Positions 28,601 through 43,600 of a DNA stretch of 64,000 bases are shown piece after piece. The stretch covers positions 47,004,767 through 47,068,766 of the forward strand of contig NC_086251.1 of the NCBI RefSeq assembly GCF_021018805.1, given 5' to 3'. Within the stretch, counting starts at the first letter, position 1; each line of letters begins with the position of its first letter. The DNA comes from Prinia subflava (lineage: Eukaryota; Chordata; Aves; Passeriformes; Cisticolidae). Under the pieces are notes generated by a model that was given only the letters and a program-made list of their open reading frames with translations, made no database searches and was not told where the DNA came from. Position numbers and translations under genes: made by a program.

Positions 28601-31600
28601 GATGGTAAGGCTGACTGCCTTAAAATCCTTCACATGAGAATTTCAATTGAATCCAACAGGATTCTAATTTATATGTAATATACCTCCCTACTGCAAAGGT
28701 CCTTATAAAACACAGTACGAAACTTTATCTAAAAACTGTTCAGCAGGATGGCTTAATAGCTGTCAGGCCAAATTTCTTTTTAAAAATGAAATGTATAGCT
28801 ATTGGAACTAATACAGCCTTTGCAATCTCTATGTGAAACATAAAAATAACTAACCAAGAGGCAAATAAGAATGCCAGCAAACAGGTAGTTGAATCAAAGT
28901 CAACAGTGAAGCAATTTTGCTCAAAATAATTAACACAACCCTTTCTAAGAGATGTGATGCAGGTGCTTCTCTGTATAACAATACAATAAATGTTAGTGAA
29001 ATATTGTGTGCAGTTCTGGCTCACATGTGGTGAAAACTGGCTACAGTGCAAGGAATAACTGAAAGGCTGGAGAACTTGCCCTTACTGCCAGCAAGTACCG
29101 TGACGTTCTGATCAGAAAGGACGTTGGGAGGTGGTCTTATTACAGAAGCTACATCAAGAGGATTAAGTCACCAGATTGCAGAGGGTTTAGCAAATTATGA
29201 TATAAAAACTAATGGCTGGAAAGAAACCAATAAGAGATCAATTTAAATGAAAAACAAAAAAACAGCCTTAATCAAGAGTGAAACTCCAACACTGAAACAA
29301 GCTACCACATGCTACAATGGTTTCTCCAGGTTTTGATGTGTTCTTATCAAGACTGGAAGTTCTCTGGAAGGCATGCTTTAGCTAAACCTATATTAATATA
29401 AAAAGTAAAGTAAATTCAGGAACTTCTAATATATAGACAGTCAGGGGGTTTAAGATTTGATCCTCCTGGCTTCAAACTATTAATTCAAGCATCCAGTTTT
29501 GACAGCTGTCCCTTTAACACTTGCTATAGAAAGCTTACAGCTAGCTTCACATTATTCAACTCCCAAATACCTGTCTCATCACCAAAACACAAAATGACAC
29601 AACTGTAAAAATTTAACCTACAGGGAAAATGACAACATGAAACTGGACAGACTAGGAAAGACATATAGTTTTATAAAGGATCTCTTTACACATTCAGTGA
29701 TCTTAGATGCAACCATGATAATCAAAGAACAGAAAGAAATTTATAGAGGTGTCTGTTGCAATTGCAAAGTGAACTGCTGCACAGTCTTCTCCATTTTGAG
29801 TATTCAAGGAGCGTTCCATTATCAGGAAAGAAATAAATTTTAAAAGTTCATTATAAAACATGAAAAATCACCATTTGTAAGTACCTTGAAAACACTAAAT
29901 GCCCAACACTGGCAATAGGAGGCCAAGCAAACAAATTTAGCTTTGGCAAAAACTCCAGAAAAGCATTTAACTTAATAAAAAATAAATGTCTTGAACTGTT
30001 TCTCAGTCTATCACCAAACCTTCTCCAACATTGGCCACACAGATCCCAAGTACTGGGAAGCCCATATACACACATAAACATGGATGAAGTAAAAATTGGC
30101 TGTTCAGCTTGCTATTTGAAGCATGATTGTCAAAAAAGCAACAAAACCAGCCTTCAAGCCCCAAAACAACAAAATTTTTTGAAAATCATGGGTTGGTATA
30201 TTTGGTATCCATTGGATGGCCTTCCTTGCACCCTATTATTCCCCACATATTTCTTTCCAAAGCAGTCCGACCTGTGATTTTTGCTGCAGTGTATGTATAC
30301 TGTATTCCATATTATTAACTCAATGTCCTTAAAAAAATGTAGATCTCTAAACTATAATGAAGATAGTTTCTGACTAAAGCCAGAACAAATTATAGTTGAA
30401 AACTTTTTGTTTGCCTGCCTTGAATTCCCTGCAGCAGCCAGCTCATGACCCAAACTGGGACTCTTTCAATCAAGTTTCAAAGAATCTACAGCCTAGCAAA
30501 CATAATTCAGGGATAAGACCCTGAGGCCAATGACCAATTGGTTATATAAAGTAATATCTACCTATCAACAATGTCTTTTTTAATGGACCATTCAGTAGAA
30601 GCATATAACAACAACCAAGGGGGAACAGGGATGGGGGAGTGATGTAGAAGAGCCCAGGATTAAAAAAACAACACAAGCAAATGATACTGTGTTTCATGAC
30701 TTACAGAAAAATCATTCTGAGAACGAATCCATTTAACTCCCAATATAAACAGGGTCAACATGGAATAGATTTGAAAATTCATGTTGTCAAATATTGACAA
30801 GAATGCATGCATAAACCTGAAAGACATTATTTTGGCAAGCATAGCACACCACTACTTCTTGTCCAATCTTATATTATCATCCTTTCCTCAAATAATTCCC
30901 AGTGCTCTATTTATCAAGGGAAAAAACCCACAAGAGCTCAAGTTTTACTAACACTGCACACTGCAGTGCAACTACAACTGACCTTGGGAAAGCAGAATAG
31001 GGTAGGAAATCTGTTTCCTTCAGTTAATAAATATCTTCCTGTCCCACAAACATCAGTGTATATGTGTCATCCTACACTGCCTGTGCCAACCAGTTCTTTT
31101 TTTATGCCCACCTGGACATCTCCAAGAAGTGAACAAGTTTGGTACTGAACTGAGAGGAATCTTAGAAGTCCCTGTGATTCTGGGAAATCTAATGTAGCTC
31201 AAAAGAGCCCTTGAGGGTCAGGAAGGAAAAGAATTAATAGTTTTCACAGGAATGACACAGAAGCCTGATGCTTCTGTGAAATATTCTTGGAAGAAAAAAA
31301 ATTTCTATCACACTTCAAGAAATGTAAATGTTTAAACTGTGAACTAAGTCTTCAGTTGTCTTCAAACCTGTTACCATATGCCTTTCCTTTTTGAGTGTAC
31401 TTCACATTAAAATAACATGGTTGCACTCCTCAAATAACCCATCTGCTGTTCCCTACTTCTGCTACTTCAAAAGCTTGTCAGCTGCTATCCACTGCAGTTC
31501 CAATTTTCAGTATAAAATTAGCAACTTACTATTTATTTTGCCTGATTATACTAATTGTAGGCATTATATTCGTCTTTAAGTGCCCCAGCATTTGAAATAA

Positions 31601-34600
31601 TAAGGGAACCCCAAACAGTTAAGATTAAGAAAACAATATCCCAAGTAGTTTGCTAAGAAACCTTACTCTGTCCCCCTTGACTAAGAATCTACTTTTGACT
31701 AATCATGAATTCAAAACAGACAGAAGTGTTGTTTCAAGATTTCACACCATTCAATACACTACTAAGATATAAATTCCTTGTAACAAGCAGATTTTTAAAA
31801 AGAGAGAATATTGTAAATAAGATTGCTCAGGTAATTGCACACGTACAATTTTATTTATAAAGAAATCACACAGTTGATTTCTCTATAAGTGGGGTGGCTA
31901 CAACCTAGCAATTCAGGCCTACAAAAAGTTTGAAAAAATAGTGCTATAAATATTCAGCAAATAACTTTGTTTTTATTATCTCTGAAAAAACATTACTCCA
32001 TATCTATTTCACTTTTCCAGGTTTCTTAGATTTTTGCCCAATACCTATTCAGATCTCAGAGCAAACTGCACGTTTATGCTGCCAATATAATGAATACAGG
32101 AGGAACAATCAACTCTCTGTTCAAGAAAAAGCTATACCTTACTGCTAACAGCCCAGGGTGTTTGCTCATTCCTTCCACTCCTTTAGATAACGATGGGACA
32201 GAATTCTTTGGCTCTGAGGAATTTCTTTCTACTCATTGACATAAGATGCCCAAGGCAAAACCACGATCTGACTGGCCAGCTCTCTAGCTTAATATTAGTA
32301 CAGGAAGGTTATTATTAATTGCAGATCCAAAGACATGCTTGCTGTACACTTCAAATATTGAACATGATTCATGGTGTATCCTATGAGTTCCTTGCAACCT
32401 CTGGCATTTTAAAAAGATGCAGTTCTAGACTTGTGAAAATGTGGATTCTGTTTAAAGAAATGCAAAACAAAAAGAACATACAGCTCTGAAGAGAGAACAG
32501 CATTCAGTGCAGCAGTGCAATTACAGCACAGAGGTATGCAGACAGGAATAATGCACAAGAAATAAAAGAAATAAGGAATAACATAAATCACAAGCACTAT
32601 GCTTTAATATTTCCAAGTACAGAGATTTATTATGCTGGAAAGGCATCACAGTATCAATTTGGATAAAGCTGGGGTAAAGAATCCTAACAGAAATACAGAG
32701 AATACCAAAAGAACTCTTGTAGTATCTAGCTTACTGGAATGCAGGCATAACTGAAAGATAAAGCATAAAGACATCTGAAGTGTTTACAAAACCCAATAAA
32801 GCACCACAGGTGAATAATGAAATGTTTCAGTGCATCTAAAAACTAGCAAGCTATAGAGGAACACAAGAGGATCTCTTTCCAATCTCCTAGGAAATACCAT
32901 GAGATTATACTGTTTATAGAAGTTGCAAAACAAGAACATGGACTCAGCAATACACTAAGCAGTCGTGTTTTGTATTTTATACATACGCACATCCACATTG
33001 TCAGCCACTTCAAGATCACCACATATAGTTGTCACAGTAGTTTTTAAAAGCGGATAAATCCTTACAAAAATAATCCAGTTACATGATAGAATCAATCCAA
33101 ATTTATATTATTGACCAGATGTGCCTGTCTAGCTGTCAGTATCAATTGCAGAGAGGAGACAAGAAATCTCAGTCATTTTTTTGACTCCTCTCGGAACTTG
33201 ACAGCACTAAAAACAAGAATCTGAAAGACTTTCTAGAGATACATTTAACTGTTTCACCTTGGATTCTTCAGCATCTGATGGTGATTCCTACTGCCAAGAT
33301 ATTCCTCTGAAATTCCCTGATCTGTATCAGTACTGTAACACAGTACACTGCACTACCACTGAGTCTGTGTTATACAACAGGACCAACAATTTCAAACCAC
33401 TATTATGACCTGCATGATTAAGATATATACATACATTATTACACAGATCAGTACTGTAATGAACAACTCAGACAACATGTGTAACCACAGTTGCAGTATA
33501 AACTACTCTGGAAAAGCCATGAACCACATTTGAAAAACCCATAAATACCTTCTGAATGTGCACAAGAATACTTTTACACTTTTTACTGAATGAACCATTG
33601 TTCTCTCATACAACAGAGATAAATATAATAGGGAGTTCACTTATAACAATAGGGAGTTCTGAAATTAAGAGTTTCAGAAATACTTCTGGACTATTACTAC
33701 TCTGAGACACATAGCAGTTGCAGCTACATTATTTACAATGCTTCTAAGTGGCAGAAGATTAAATGAGAACAGACAGAAGAAGACAGTCAAAGTCATAAAA
33801 ATATAAAATTAAGAAGGTATAAAATTAGGGTATAAAATTAGGAAGCCAATACTTCAACTGCCTCTCAAACCTTGACTTACTGACAAGTCCCTTAGTCTTG
33901 AAGAAGGCACGAACAGATTTGAAAGAGACACTGCTACATAGTTCTGAAACTGTGAAACATGTATAGAAGCCCCTGATAAGAACTGAGACAAGTCATAGGT
34001 GTGCAGATAAACTAGGAAGTGAGATACAGCAAAAGGTAACAAAAGCCATTGCACAGAACGGGCTGCAAGCCACAGAAATTCTGACAGGAGGTGATTTCAA
34101 CAGAGATCCTGGTCAGATTTGTGAGGACAAAGGCAACAATACCTTAGAGACAGTCAAATGGAGACCTAAAATGTCAAGGAACAGGAAGGAAAAGCACTAT
34201 AGTTTCTATTTTCAAACAAATAATTCTTAAAGAAAACATGTTTTTCTGGTAGGCTGATATAATAACAATTTATGATATAGGCCGGTCATTTAGAAGTTAA
34301 GAATGAGGTAATTTTAAAAATTGTCCAAATAAGCATGTAGGATATGTGTAATATTATGGATTACAACCTTAGTGACAGCTAGTAAAGCATAAAAATAAAA
34401 TAAAATAAACAAAAAGAATTATTTCTTTCTTAAACAAGAGAACATTTAGCAAACATGCTTCTTCCCTGTTCACTTATTTAGTTGTCCATTGGCCAACTTC
34501 AGATGACTTATTATCTAAGCAAATGAGGAGATTCTCTGTTTTATGATGTATTTTATGAAATAGATTCCATACAATAGAGTTATCTGTAAGATGGGATAAA

Positions 34601-37600
34601 TCTGTCCTAGGTAATAGTAAAGTCCTGTTTATCCTTCTTGTAATATTGCATAAAAATAGGACACAAACATACTACAAAGCATGCAATAGCAAGAATTTAT
34701 CCACACGGATGGTGTAGAAAAACACAAAGTAAGATCAACTTTCCAGATGCAACCTCCCTTCCAAAGCAGGGAGGTTGCATCCCATCCAACCTCCCTGTTT
34801 AAGAAGCCTTTAATAAGCAGACTTGCAATAAATGGGTGGGAAAGAAGACTGCTGGAAAAAATAAATAGACCCATCTTCAAATCCATCCCCTCTTGAAATG
34901 AATGAGATGAGAATAAAGGAAAAATAAATATGAGATAAAGCATAGAAAGGAAACATGACATTCACTCACATAAAATTTTCTGGATATTCACTCAAGGCCA
35001 TATCAATGATATTCAAAGCATCATGATAGTGTTTCTGGGCTGATAGCAAGAGTGCAAGGAGATGAAGAGAGTTGGCATCATCTCCTTGTAGCTGCAGAGC
35101 CTGACGAACATAACCCAAAGCTTCTGGTATCTGATTTAAAAATATAAAAAAAAAAAGGCAGAAAAAGAAAGTACCACTATTAGAAGTATTGCCTTTAAAA
35201 TTCATAAAATTTTCAAAATGCTCACCCAAGTAACATGTAGAATTCTATACACTCCTGTAAGACACTACTCAGAAGTTTAAAATGGACCTGATGCTCTACA
35301 GTGAACACTGAAAATTAAATAATATATTTACCCAGGAAAGTAAGATACATGTTTTTACAAAACAGTTACCTTTAGCCTCTTAAAATATTTTCTTGTCAGT
35401 CCTGGCTGTATTACTATATGATTTGGAAAACATTTTAATTGCAATACTTAACTGAAATGTACAGTTAGACTGCAACAGTAATTTTTCTTTAAGTAGAATT
35501 TCATTATCTCCTCAGCTGCCTGTGTTTTTGTTCAAAGTAAGTACAGTAATTGTTAAAACCAAGAAATTTAATTAAGCAACACAAGTATTTTGGAATTCAG
35601 AATGTACAGAGTCATAGCCTGCTCCTCAAAATTATTCTGTGCCAGTAAAGTGACAATCCATTCCACTCTAATGTGACATAGTGCAAGTTCTGTGCTACTC
35701 ATAAGCAATGAAAAGTAGTCACTAGAAAATGTAAACAACCATGCTCAGGGCTACTTAGTGACATAAATATGACACAGGAAGAGGCTCACCATGACACACA
35801 GAGAGCAGTTCCACATTATCCAAATTCATGTGATGTACGGTAGAACGAGGTAAACATTACAGCTGTACAAGCTGGACTAAGCTCTGATCTCTTTTAGAGC
35901 AATAAAATATTTTCCAGTTTTCCTAAACACGTTTTGTAATTTTGTCCACAATAACCAAGCCTTACACAGGAATTCAAAAGCTGCACAGATATTAGCAGGT
36001 ACTCAAGATTTAATCACTGTAAAGATTGTTAAAGACTAGATTCAAGAGCTCCACTCTCTAGGATTTGAGCTGATATTACATATAATAGGTAAAAACATTG
36101 ACTTTTTTTCTCTCTGTCTAGCAACATAAATACTGAAGTAAGTGCAATTACTTCTGCCTTATTTCTGATCCTAGAGCTGGAAATATTGGTAGAACTCTGG
36201 AGAAGTGCATAAGACTGAAGGTTTTTGGGGGGAGTATTTAAGATTTTTTCCATATATATGAGTATGTACACAAGGATTTTACTGAAGAAATCTTCATCTC
36301 TATTCATCAACAGATACAAATTCTAATTTTGTATGACAGTATGATGCTGCACTATTAAAACAAAACTAACCTGTCTGGATATGGCAAGCTGCAGTGCCAA
36401 GTAAAATGCAGCCAAATGATCCGTTGGAGACAAACTGTGAGCCCTTAAAAACAAAGAAACAAAATAAAAAGTGATTTTTTTCCCCTGTTCACACAGGTTA
36501 GACACACCCATAAATGCATACACATTCATTTATTCACATTCAGATCTCTTCACTACATGTGTACTCATATTTTGATATAAGTGGTGTTCATTTCAGCAAC
36601 TTTTCTTATGCTTCTCAACCATCCTAGATTTAAAGGAGGCACCTTGAGACATGAAAAACCATTTCTAATAGAAAATAATTATGTCATTTCTGCTTAAATC
36701 TTAAAAAAGAAATCTTTAATAAAAAATATTCCTCAAATAAATTGTAGTCCTAAACAAACATTAAATGTAATTACTTAGAATATTTATAAGAAAAAATCAT
36801 TAAATGACGTTTTCCTACAGAAAAAAAGGAAAAAAACATCTAAACATGAATTCTCCAGAAGACCATGCCTTTAAAGAGATGAATTATATCAACCTTTTTC
36901 TACCTTCTAAAAAAATACGTTTGTTCTCTTCTTTTTAATATTTTGGTCAAATGCACACTCTGTGTCTTAGTCATTTTACTATCCTATGGAAATTGTTCTT
37001 GTAATATATTCTACTTTCCCCCTGTAATACATTCTTTCTGCTGCAAAATAAGAGCTTTTTAGTAGGGAGATGCTTGAGCATAAGGACAAAAAAAAATTAT
37101 GGCTGTACCTCAGAATATAAGTACTGGGCAGGAGCCTGGAACTATTTTTTATTTACATTTGTTGCATTCTTTTAATGGAGTCTCATTTAGAACTGTAATG
37201 TACAATAATCACCTTTGGAATATCTAGTGAGTCACTTCCATTGGGAGGAAGCATCAAAATTGACCTTTAAACCACTAAAACCACAGAAAACCTTCTGCTT
37301 CTGACCTATGCATTTCTGTCTTCTCAAGTCCAAACAGCTGCCCAAGTCCATTAGCTTAGTAAATACACCAAACATGCTTCAAAGAAGTTTTAAGTTATTT
37401 AGGGACAGCTCCATATTTTGTTAACTTCACATGTAAAGTGGAGAGTAGATGCATAAGCAAAGCGTAATAGGGTCCAGTCCTTTTTTTTAAATATTGATTC
37501 ACAAATTAAGCAGTACTAAACAAGAACAAGAGATTTTTACTTAGAGAGTGCTTCTTCAGTCATCCAAGCTTCAGATAGTGAAAAAATAAAGCTGTTACTA

Positions 37601-40600
37601 TCTATCTACCATTTGGTGAGTTCTGTGAAACTTCAGTTCACACTAACCAGAGGAAAGGCACTAAAAGTCTTCCAAAAAAAAGGTTAGTGAAACATACACT
37701 CCCTCAGTACTGCGTGAAGACGGCAACAAGCACCTTCTTGAATGGCCACCATCACAAATTGGTAAGCCTTGAAATCTGGCTCAGGCAGGGGTCCAAACCG
37801 TAACTGGATTTCTTCAGGACCTCTATTTCTTCAGGAATTGGCCCTCTAGATAGGTGATTTTAAAACTCCACAAAAAAATTTGTTTTTAAAAAGGTGGATC
37901 AAAATACTGAGTCTAGTACAGGCTGCTTGCTTTATAAACTAGTAGAGGACAGAGAATTCAACTCCCATCTCCTGGGAGCCTTCTGTTTTTCAGACGTGCT
38001 AAGAGAAAGTAGACATGACTGGTATGCTGGGTGAAAGACAACATAACACACAACCAAACAACAATATTTGAACAGAGACTAAGAGTAATTTCACAGTGAT
38101 ACAAAGCTGAATATTGACATGGCCTGGCAATGTGCTTTTACCTGCCACAAGGCCAACCATGTGCTGGGCTGCATCAAAAGAAGTCTGACCACACAGCAAG
38201 GGAGGTGACTGCCCCTTCTACTCCACACTCATGTGACCCCACCTGGAGTACTGTGTCCAGGTGTGGGGTCCCCAGCAGAGGAGGATGTGGACCTGTCGGA
38301 GGAAGTCCAGAGGAGGGCCACAAAAATGACCAGAGGGCTAAAGCACCTCTCCTTTAGAGACAAGCTGAGAGAGTTGGGATTGTTCAGCCTGGAGAACACA
38401 AGGCTCAGGAAGATTTTACAGCACCTTCCAGTACCTAAAGGGGCCCTAGAGGAAAGCTGGAGAGGAGGTTCCTACAGAGATATGTATGGATAGGAAAAAG
38501 GGTAGGGTCTTCAAATTGGAAGAGTAGGTTTAGATTCAATTATTAGGAAGAAATTCTTCACTATGAGGGTGTTGACGCACTTGATCACATCCAGAGAAGT
38601 TGTGGATGCCCCATCCCTGGCAGTGTTCAAGGCCAGGCTGAAGGGGGCTTTGAGCCTTGTAAAAAGAGGACTCTCAGAATTTTGAGAATCACTATTCTGA
38701 ACTGGAGAATAAGGTCAGCAGACACTGAACTGGAATGGGATAGCTTTGCACTATGGTCCATTTCATCTCTTGCTGTTTCAAAGAACCCTCAAAAGAAAGC
38801 AATTCACTATTAGGGTCTCAAATGTAGTGAACGCACAGAATTGGTGAAAAATCGTTAGCATACTATTTTTGAAACAGTGGTAATTAAGTCAGTAGTGGTA
38901 AGAGGGATGGGTGAAGAACTGAGGTATAAACCAGGAGGTAGAAAGTTCAGTTTCAACATGGAGAAAATACCGAAGTAGTAAAAAACTTAATTAAAACCAC
39001 TAAGAAACAGAAGAGCAAAGATATGTTAAAGCATATTTACATACAGAGGAATAGCTAAGATGAGACACAAAAAATAAGGATTAACACATACCAGCCTCAT
39101 TCTAAAGTTACCTGCAAAACACTTCTTCAACCCTATCTCCTCAGATACAAAACCACCACTAAAAAGCCAGAATTTCTTTTCACATTAAGGCACAAGTCTG
39201 TTTCCCTACATTTAGGTTTATCTCACCAAAGAAGGGTTTCAAGGGTATATAAACATAAAAGACATATTTAGATGCTGCAGCACTTTTGCCAGCTTTGTCA
39301 TCAAGATTTGTTTCTTCTATAATTAGGGTAGAAATGTTCTCATTTGCCTGTTTATTGTCATTTCATTTGCAGGGTCCATGAGTATGAACTACTGTCATCC
39401 CCAATGGCACTGCTTCCAGGTAATGCACTCGGAAGATGACATTTGCACTGTTATTGCCTACACTGTTACATTTCCAGATAGAATTTTCATTTTCCTCTAG
39501 CTTACTACCTCAAAACCTGCATTTCACCCTTCAGCCCCAGCAGCACGGCCTCAATTATTGCTCTGCTTCTACAGAGATAATTGCAAAGGCCTCCTATACA
39601 ATCTGATCAGTGGACAACTCTTAGAAACACTATCTCATTGAACCACAACTTGAAACCTTATACTGTGTGGTTTTTTCTTCTAGATCAGAATGTTGAGCAA
39701 ATATTTTATACTGGAGAGCAACACAAATGTCTTTAAATAAAGGGAAATCCTTAGAAATCAATTTAGGTAAAGCTGGCAGAAAATGATGGAAATAAATGCT
39801 AAAGAAATACATTCTGTTCTCATGACAGGAGACTCCCAGAGGTGTAGCTGTCATTACACAATCTTCTACAAGTCTCTCTTTTTAGCACATAATAAAAGCT
39901 TTGCACTACATATAGCAGAAGAAAATGGAAAGATCAACACCCACTCACCTCTGAAATGCAAGAAGAGCCTTTCTCTGCAAGACCTCTTGCATCCCTCGCA
40001 AAGATGCTAAAAAGGATATATTTAATCAGTGATGCGAATGATGATGAGATTTCATTCCACACACTAATTGAAGAAGCTTGAATACATTGACTGAAAAAAT
40101 GGTTGCACACAGAATCTTTAATGTCTACCCTTCTGCCAGGTACCCTTTTTTAGGCAGCATGGGAATTTCCAAATGTGAATGTTTATTCCTATCTTACCAT
40201 CAGTAGCCTGCAGACTGTAAGTCAATCCCAGTGCCAAGTAGCCTTTTGCTTTGAACTCTGATGTTTTGTCCCCAAGATCAACAACTGCTGTGGCAAATCT
40301 TTCAGCTTCTTCCAACTGAAAATATTACAAAACATCCATGTAAGTCTAAAACTAGCTAAATCTTACATTATAATGATAAGAATGCTCAGAATCTATATTA
40401 TACACACTGAAGCTGTAAAAAATCTCAGCCATGATTGTTTTGAAGGACTATTTCATTTTTCATTAGACTTAGTTTTCTTGCTAAATATGAAATAGAAACC
40501 ACAGATTTTAAGCCTATTCATATGACTGAGAGAAATCTGTCACAAAGCACACTTACTGTGCTTTTGCCTTTTTTCTTCTTTTTTTACATTTTTTTTTTAA

Positions 40601-43600
40601 TAAAAAAGGTATTTCTGGTCCATATATGCCATCTACCATTTTTGCACTTTATATAAATAGAGTTCTTGACCCATGAACCATTTATTTAGGAAAATCAGTC
40701 ACAAGAACTATGGCTCTAAACCCGTAAAAAAACCAGTAAATCCATGCAGAACTCTGCTTTGAACACTGCATTGCTGAATGAATGCAAACTCACAAAGAGA
40801 GAAAAGCTTAAAAATCAAGGTTTAACTGCCATGCTAGCACACTATTTAATAGTCTAGAATTTAAAAAAAAAAAGCCCTTTGAATCCATTCCAGTAACTGT
40901 AAATGCTAAGTACAGTAAGTTACTCCACACGGATTCAATCCATAGGGAACAATTTACAGAACTAGGACATACCTTAATTAAGGCTATATTTTGTCAGCCT
41001 CAACAAGTCATGTTTGTGCTACTACACCACTTTCTCAATTTCTATATGTGACCTTTCCCTTCTCTTTTCCTTCTTTTTTAATTATACTCATTTGTCTAAT
41101 AATTACACAAGTATCTTGAAAGCAACATTATGACCTTTGATTACTTCAATGTTTTTTGTATAGATACACTCATTTCAAGTTTATCTAAAATACTCAACTG
41201 TCCCTACTACAAATTAATAAACCACAGCTGCCTGCAAACTTGGTACCACCAGAAAGAGTCCTTGATTATAAGAGATTTGCCTCATTATCTTCCAGAGTTA
41301 TTTTCCTCTTGCAGAAAATAACAGAAGTCTAAGTTGCATTTATGATCTGTCTTCCAATGTTTCAATTTCCATGTATTTTAAGCTATGTCTTAGACCAGTA
41401 TCAGAATATGCTATCTTGATAAACATAACCACTGTCAAGTATTTCAAATTAGCCATTCCAACAGGGATGTACATGTGCATATACATATCTGTACTGTGTT
41501 TTTAGATATGCCCAAGTGCATGCAGCCACTGTGCAAAAGCATTTGCTACATCTTTAAATCAAGATTTTAGTACAGCTCTTGCTGAGAAGACAGAGGGCAA
41601 AGCTTACCCAGTGCAGAGATCCCATGCAGAGCTTTGCAGCAAGCAGTGGAATAGTTGCATCATCTGGTTTCAAACGTATACATTCCTTCAAGACTTTAAC
41701 AGCTCGAGCAGACTGTTTAAAACATTTTCCATTTAAATTACTAAAATATAAATATGTTTCACACATCAAAGATCCTTATTTCCACCATTTACTTTATTTT
41801 TTCTTTGTGAAGGGGATATTACTACACATTTTGTTGACAATTGGTCAAAGTTCCTCAAGCCAGTGAAAGACAAGACTTCAGGCACTGCTATTTTAGCTCC
41901 TACAAACTGAAATCTGCTAAGAATGTCATTCCAATGGTATACAATTCAGAAAAGAGTTTTGAGATGCATTTTAAACTTTGCTAGGCCTGTAAACTCACAG
42001 TATTTGAGCCAGGCAAATGAAAGAGAAGGAACGGGACAGTTTTCTAAACAAGCAGCATTTTGGTGTTCTTTGGGAGTTAAAACAGGAATAGGTCTGATAT
42101 AAGATAGAATGGCACTGCTCCTCCTTTGTTTTTAACTTGTTTGCCTCCATTCAATCACCCTTTGGAAGATAACTCAAAGTAAACAGATTTGGATGAAGAA
42201 CCAAGTCTCTTCAGAACCCATGTGCTGCTAAAATATTTTCTAAAGAAAATACGTTCCTTTCCCCCATTCTGAAAATAAGCAAAATATCCCCATTGAGAAT
42301 GATATTTTAGAAAATTAGTTGTTTCCATTACATGATTAATGTATTTTCTGTAACATGACAGCGAAAAGCAAAAATAATTATAAAAAGAGAATTGCATCTA
42401 AAAGCTTAAGTTTCTAGTTTATATAATTTTTTTTAAAATCCATTAGTTGCACAGAATATACTGTCTCAAAGGCAACAACATTAAAGAAGATAGTCAGAAA
42501 TTTCCTAAGCGAAAAAAAAGGAAGAGCACCACAAATCAGCATGAATTTGTACCTAAGCATAAAATAAATTAAGTCATCAAAAGCATACTTAAACAAGTTT
42601 TACAGGATAATAGGATCTGGTATAATTCACTGCTTGTATTCAAGCAGCTTGTCTTAAGATTATTGGTGAGATAGTTGTTATCATCACCTAAATTAGAAAC
42701 TATTCAAATAACAACATTCTTTGTACAGCACTGGGAATAAATTCAGGAGTAAGACATACTTAGTTGATTCAAGGATTAGAATTATTTTCAAAAACACTAC
42801 AGATAAAAATTATGAAAGAGCTAAACATTGTTATCAAATGCCATCATCAAGAATTATATGAAGAAATTTTGACTTACTTTTCCTGCTGCCATCAAGGACA
42901 ATGCAAACTGATACCAGAGATGGAACTCTTCAAACGCAAACTTCATGGCTCTTTCTAAACACTAAATATGGGGAAGAAATTGTTATTTAAGGTCGTGTTC
43001 TTCAATTACGGAGAAGATATGCTAGTATTAAGATTATTTTTTTAGATTCTTATCTAACATGTAATTTAAAAAATTAAATTATTCAAATACAGGAAAAGAA
43101 CTGCCAGATCCTACAAGGAAAAGAATGTAACAGAACACTGATTTCCCATTTACTGTATTTGTTTAACTACTCCTGCTGGTACTGTATTATGTAGTCTGAA
43201 AGACGGAATGATGAATATCAGCTTTTTGAAGATACCATCTTTGATATCTTATCTAACTTTTAGATAAGTTTAAAGTGAAAAGGAAAATTGTACACACTTT
43301 CTTCCTGAGTTGTAAATACATAATATGCAGTGGTACCACAAGCAGTTACAAGTACAGTTTAAAAGGAGGGGTGGTATATAAATATTCACCTTGAAGTGTT
43401 ATTTCTATCTGTAAAAATTTTAACTTTACACTCCATATGATGTTGAGATTTTAAGTAAACTAACTGAATGCCAAAAGGAAATTCATTATTAATACACTGA
43501 GATTAAATAATGAAATTATTTCATTTTGCTATGTTAATTTTAACTAATTAGACCAGTTCCATATAGTAGAAAGGTGAAACACTTTTCTGGAATAAACTGA

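Larger units (their letters stand above)
21827..34969 (-). other. TTC7B: TTC7B intron between exons E and D (13143 nt)
   Basis: The longest complete intron in the window. It holds two very old CR1-type LINE fragments (about 25750-26370 and 28960-29482), a 20-bp tandem duplication (22872-22915), small repeats near 33620-33660 and 33795-33845, and a perfect 13-bp inverted repeat at 34746-34781. The rest is AT-rich and unrecognised. Confidence 0.8.
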
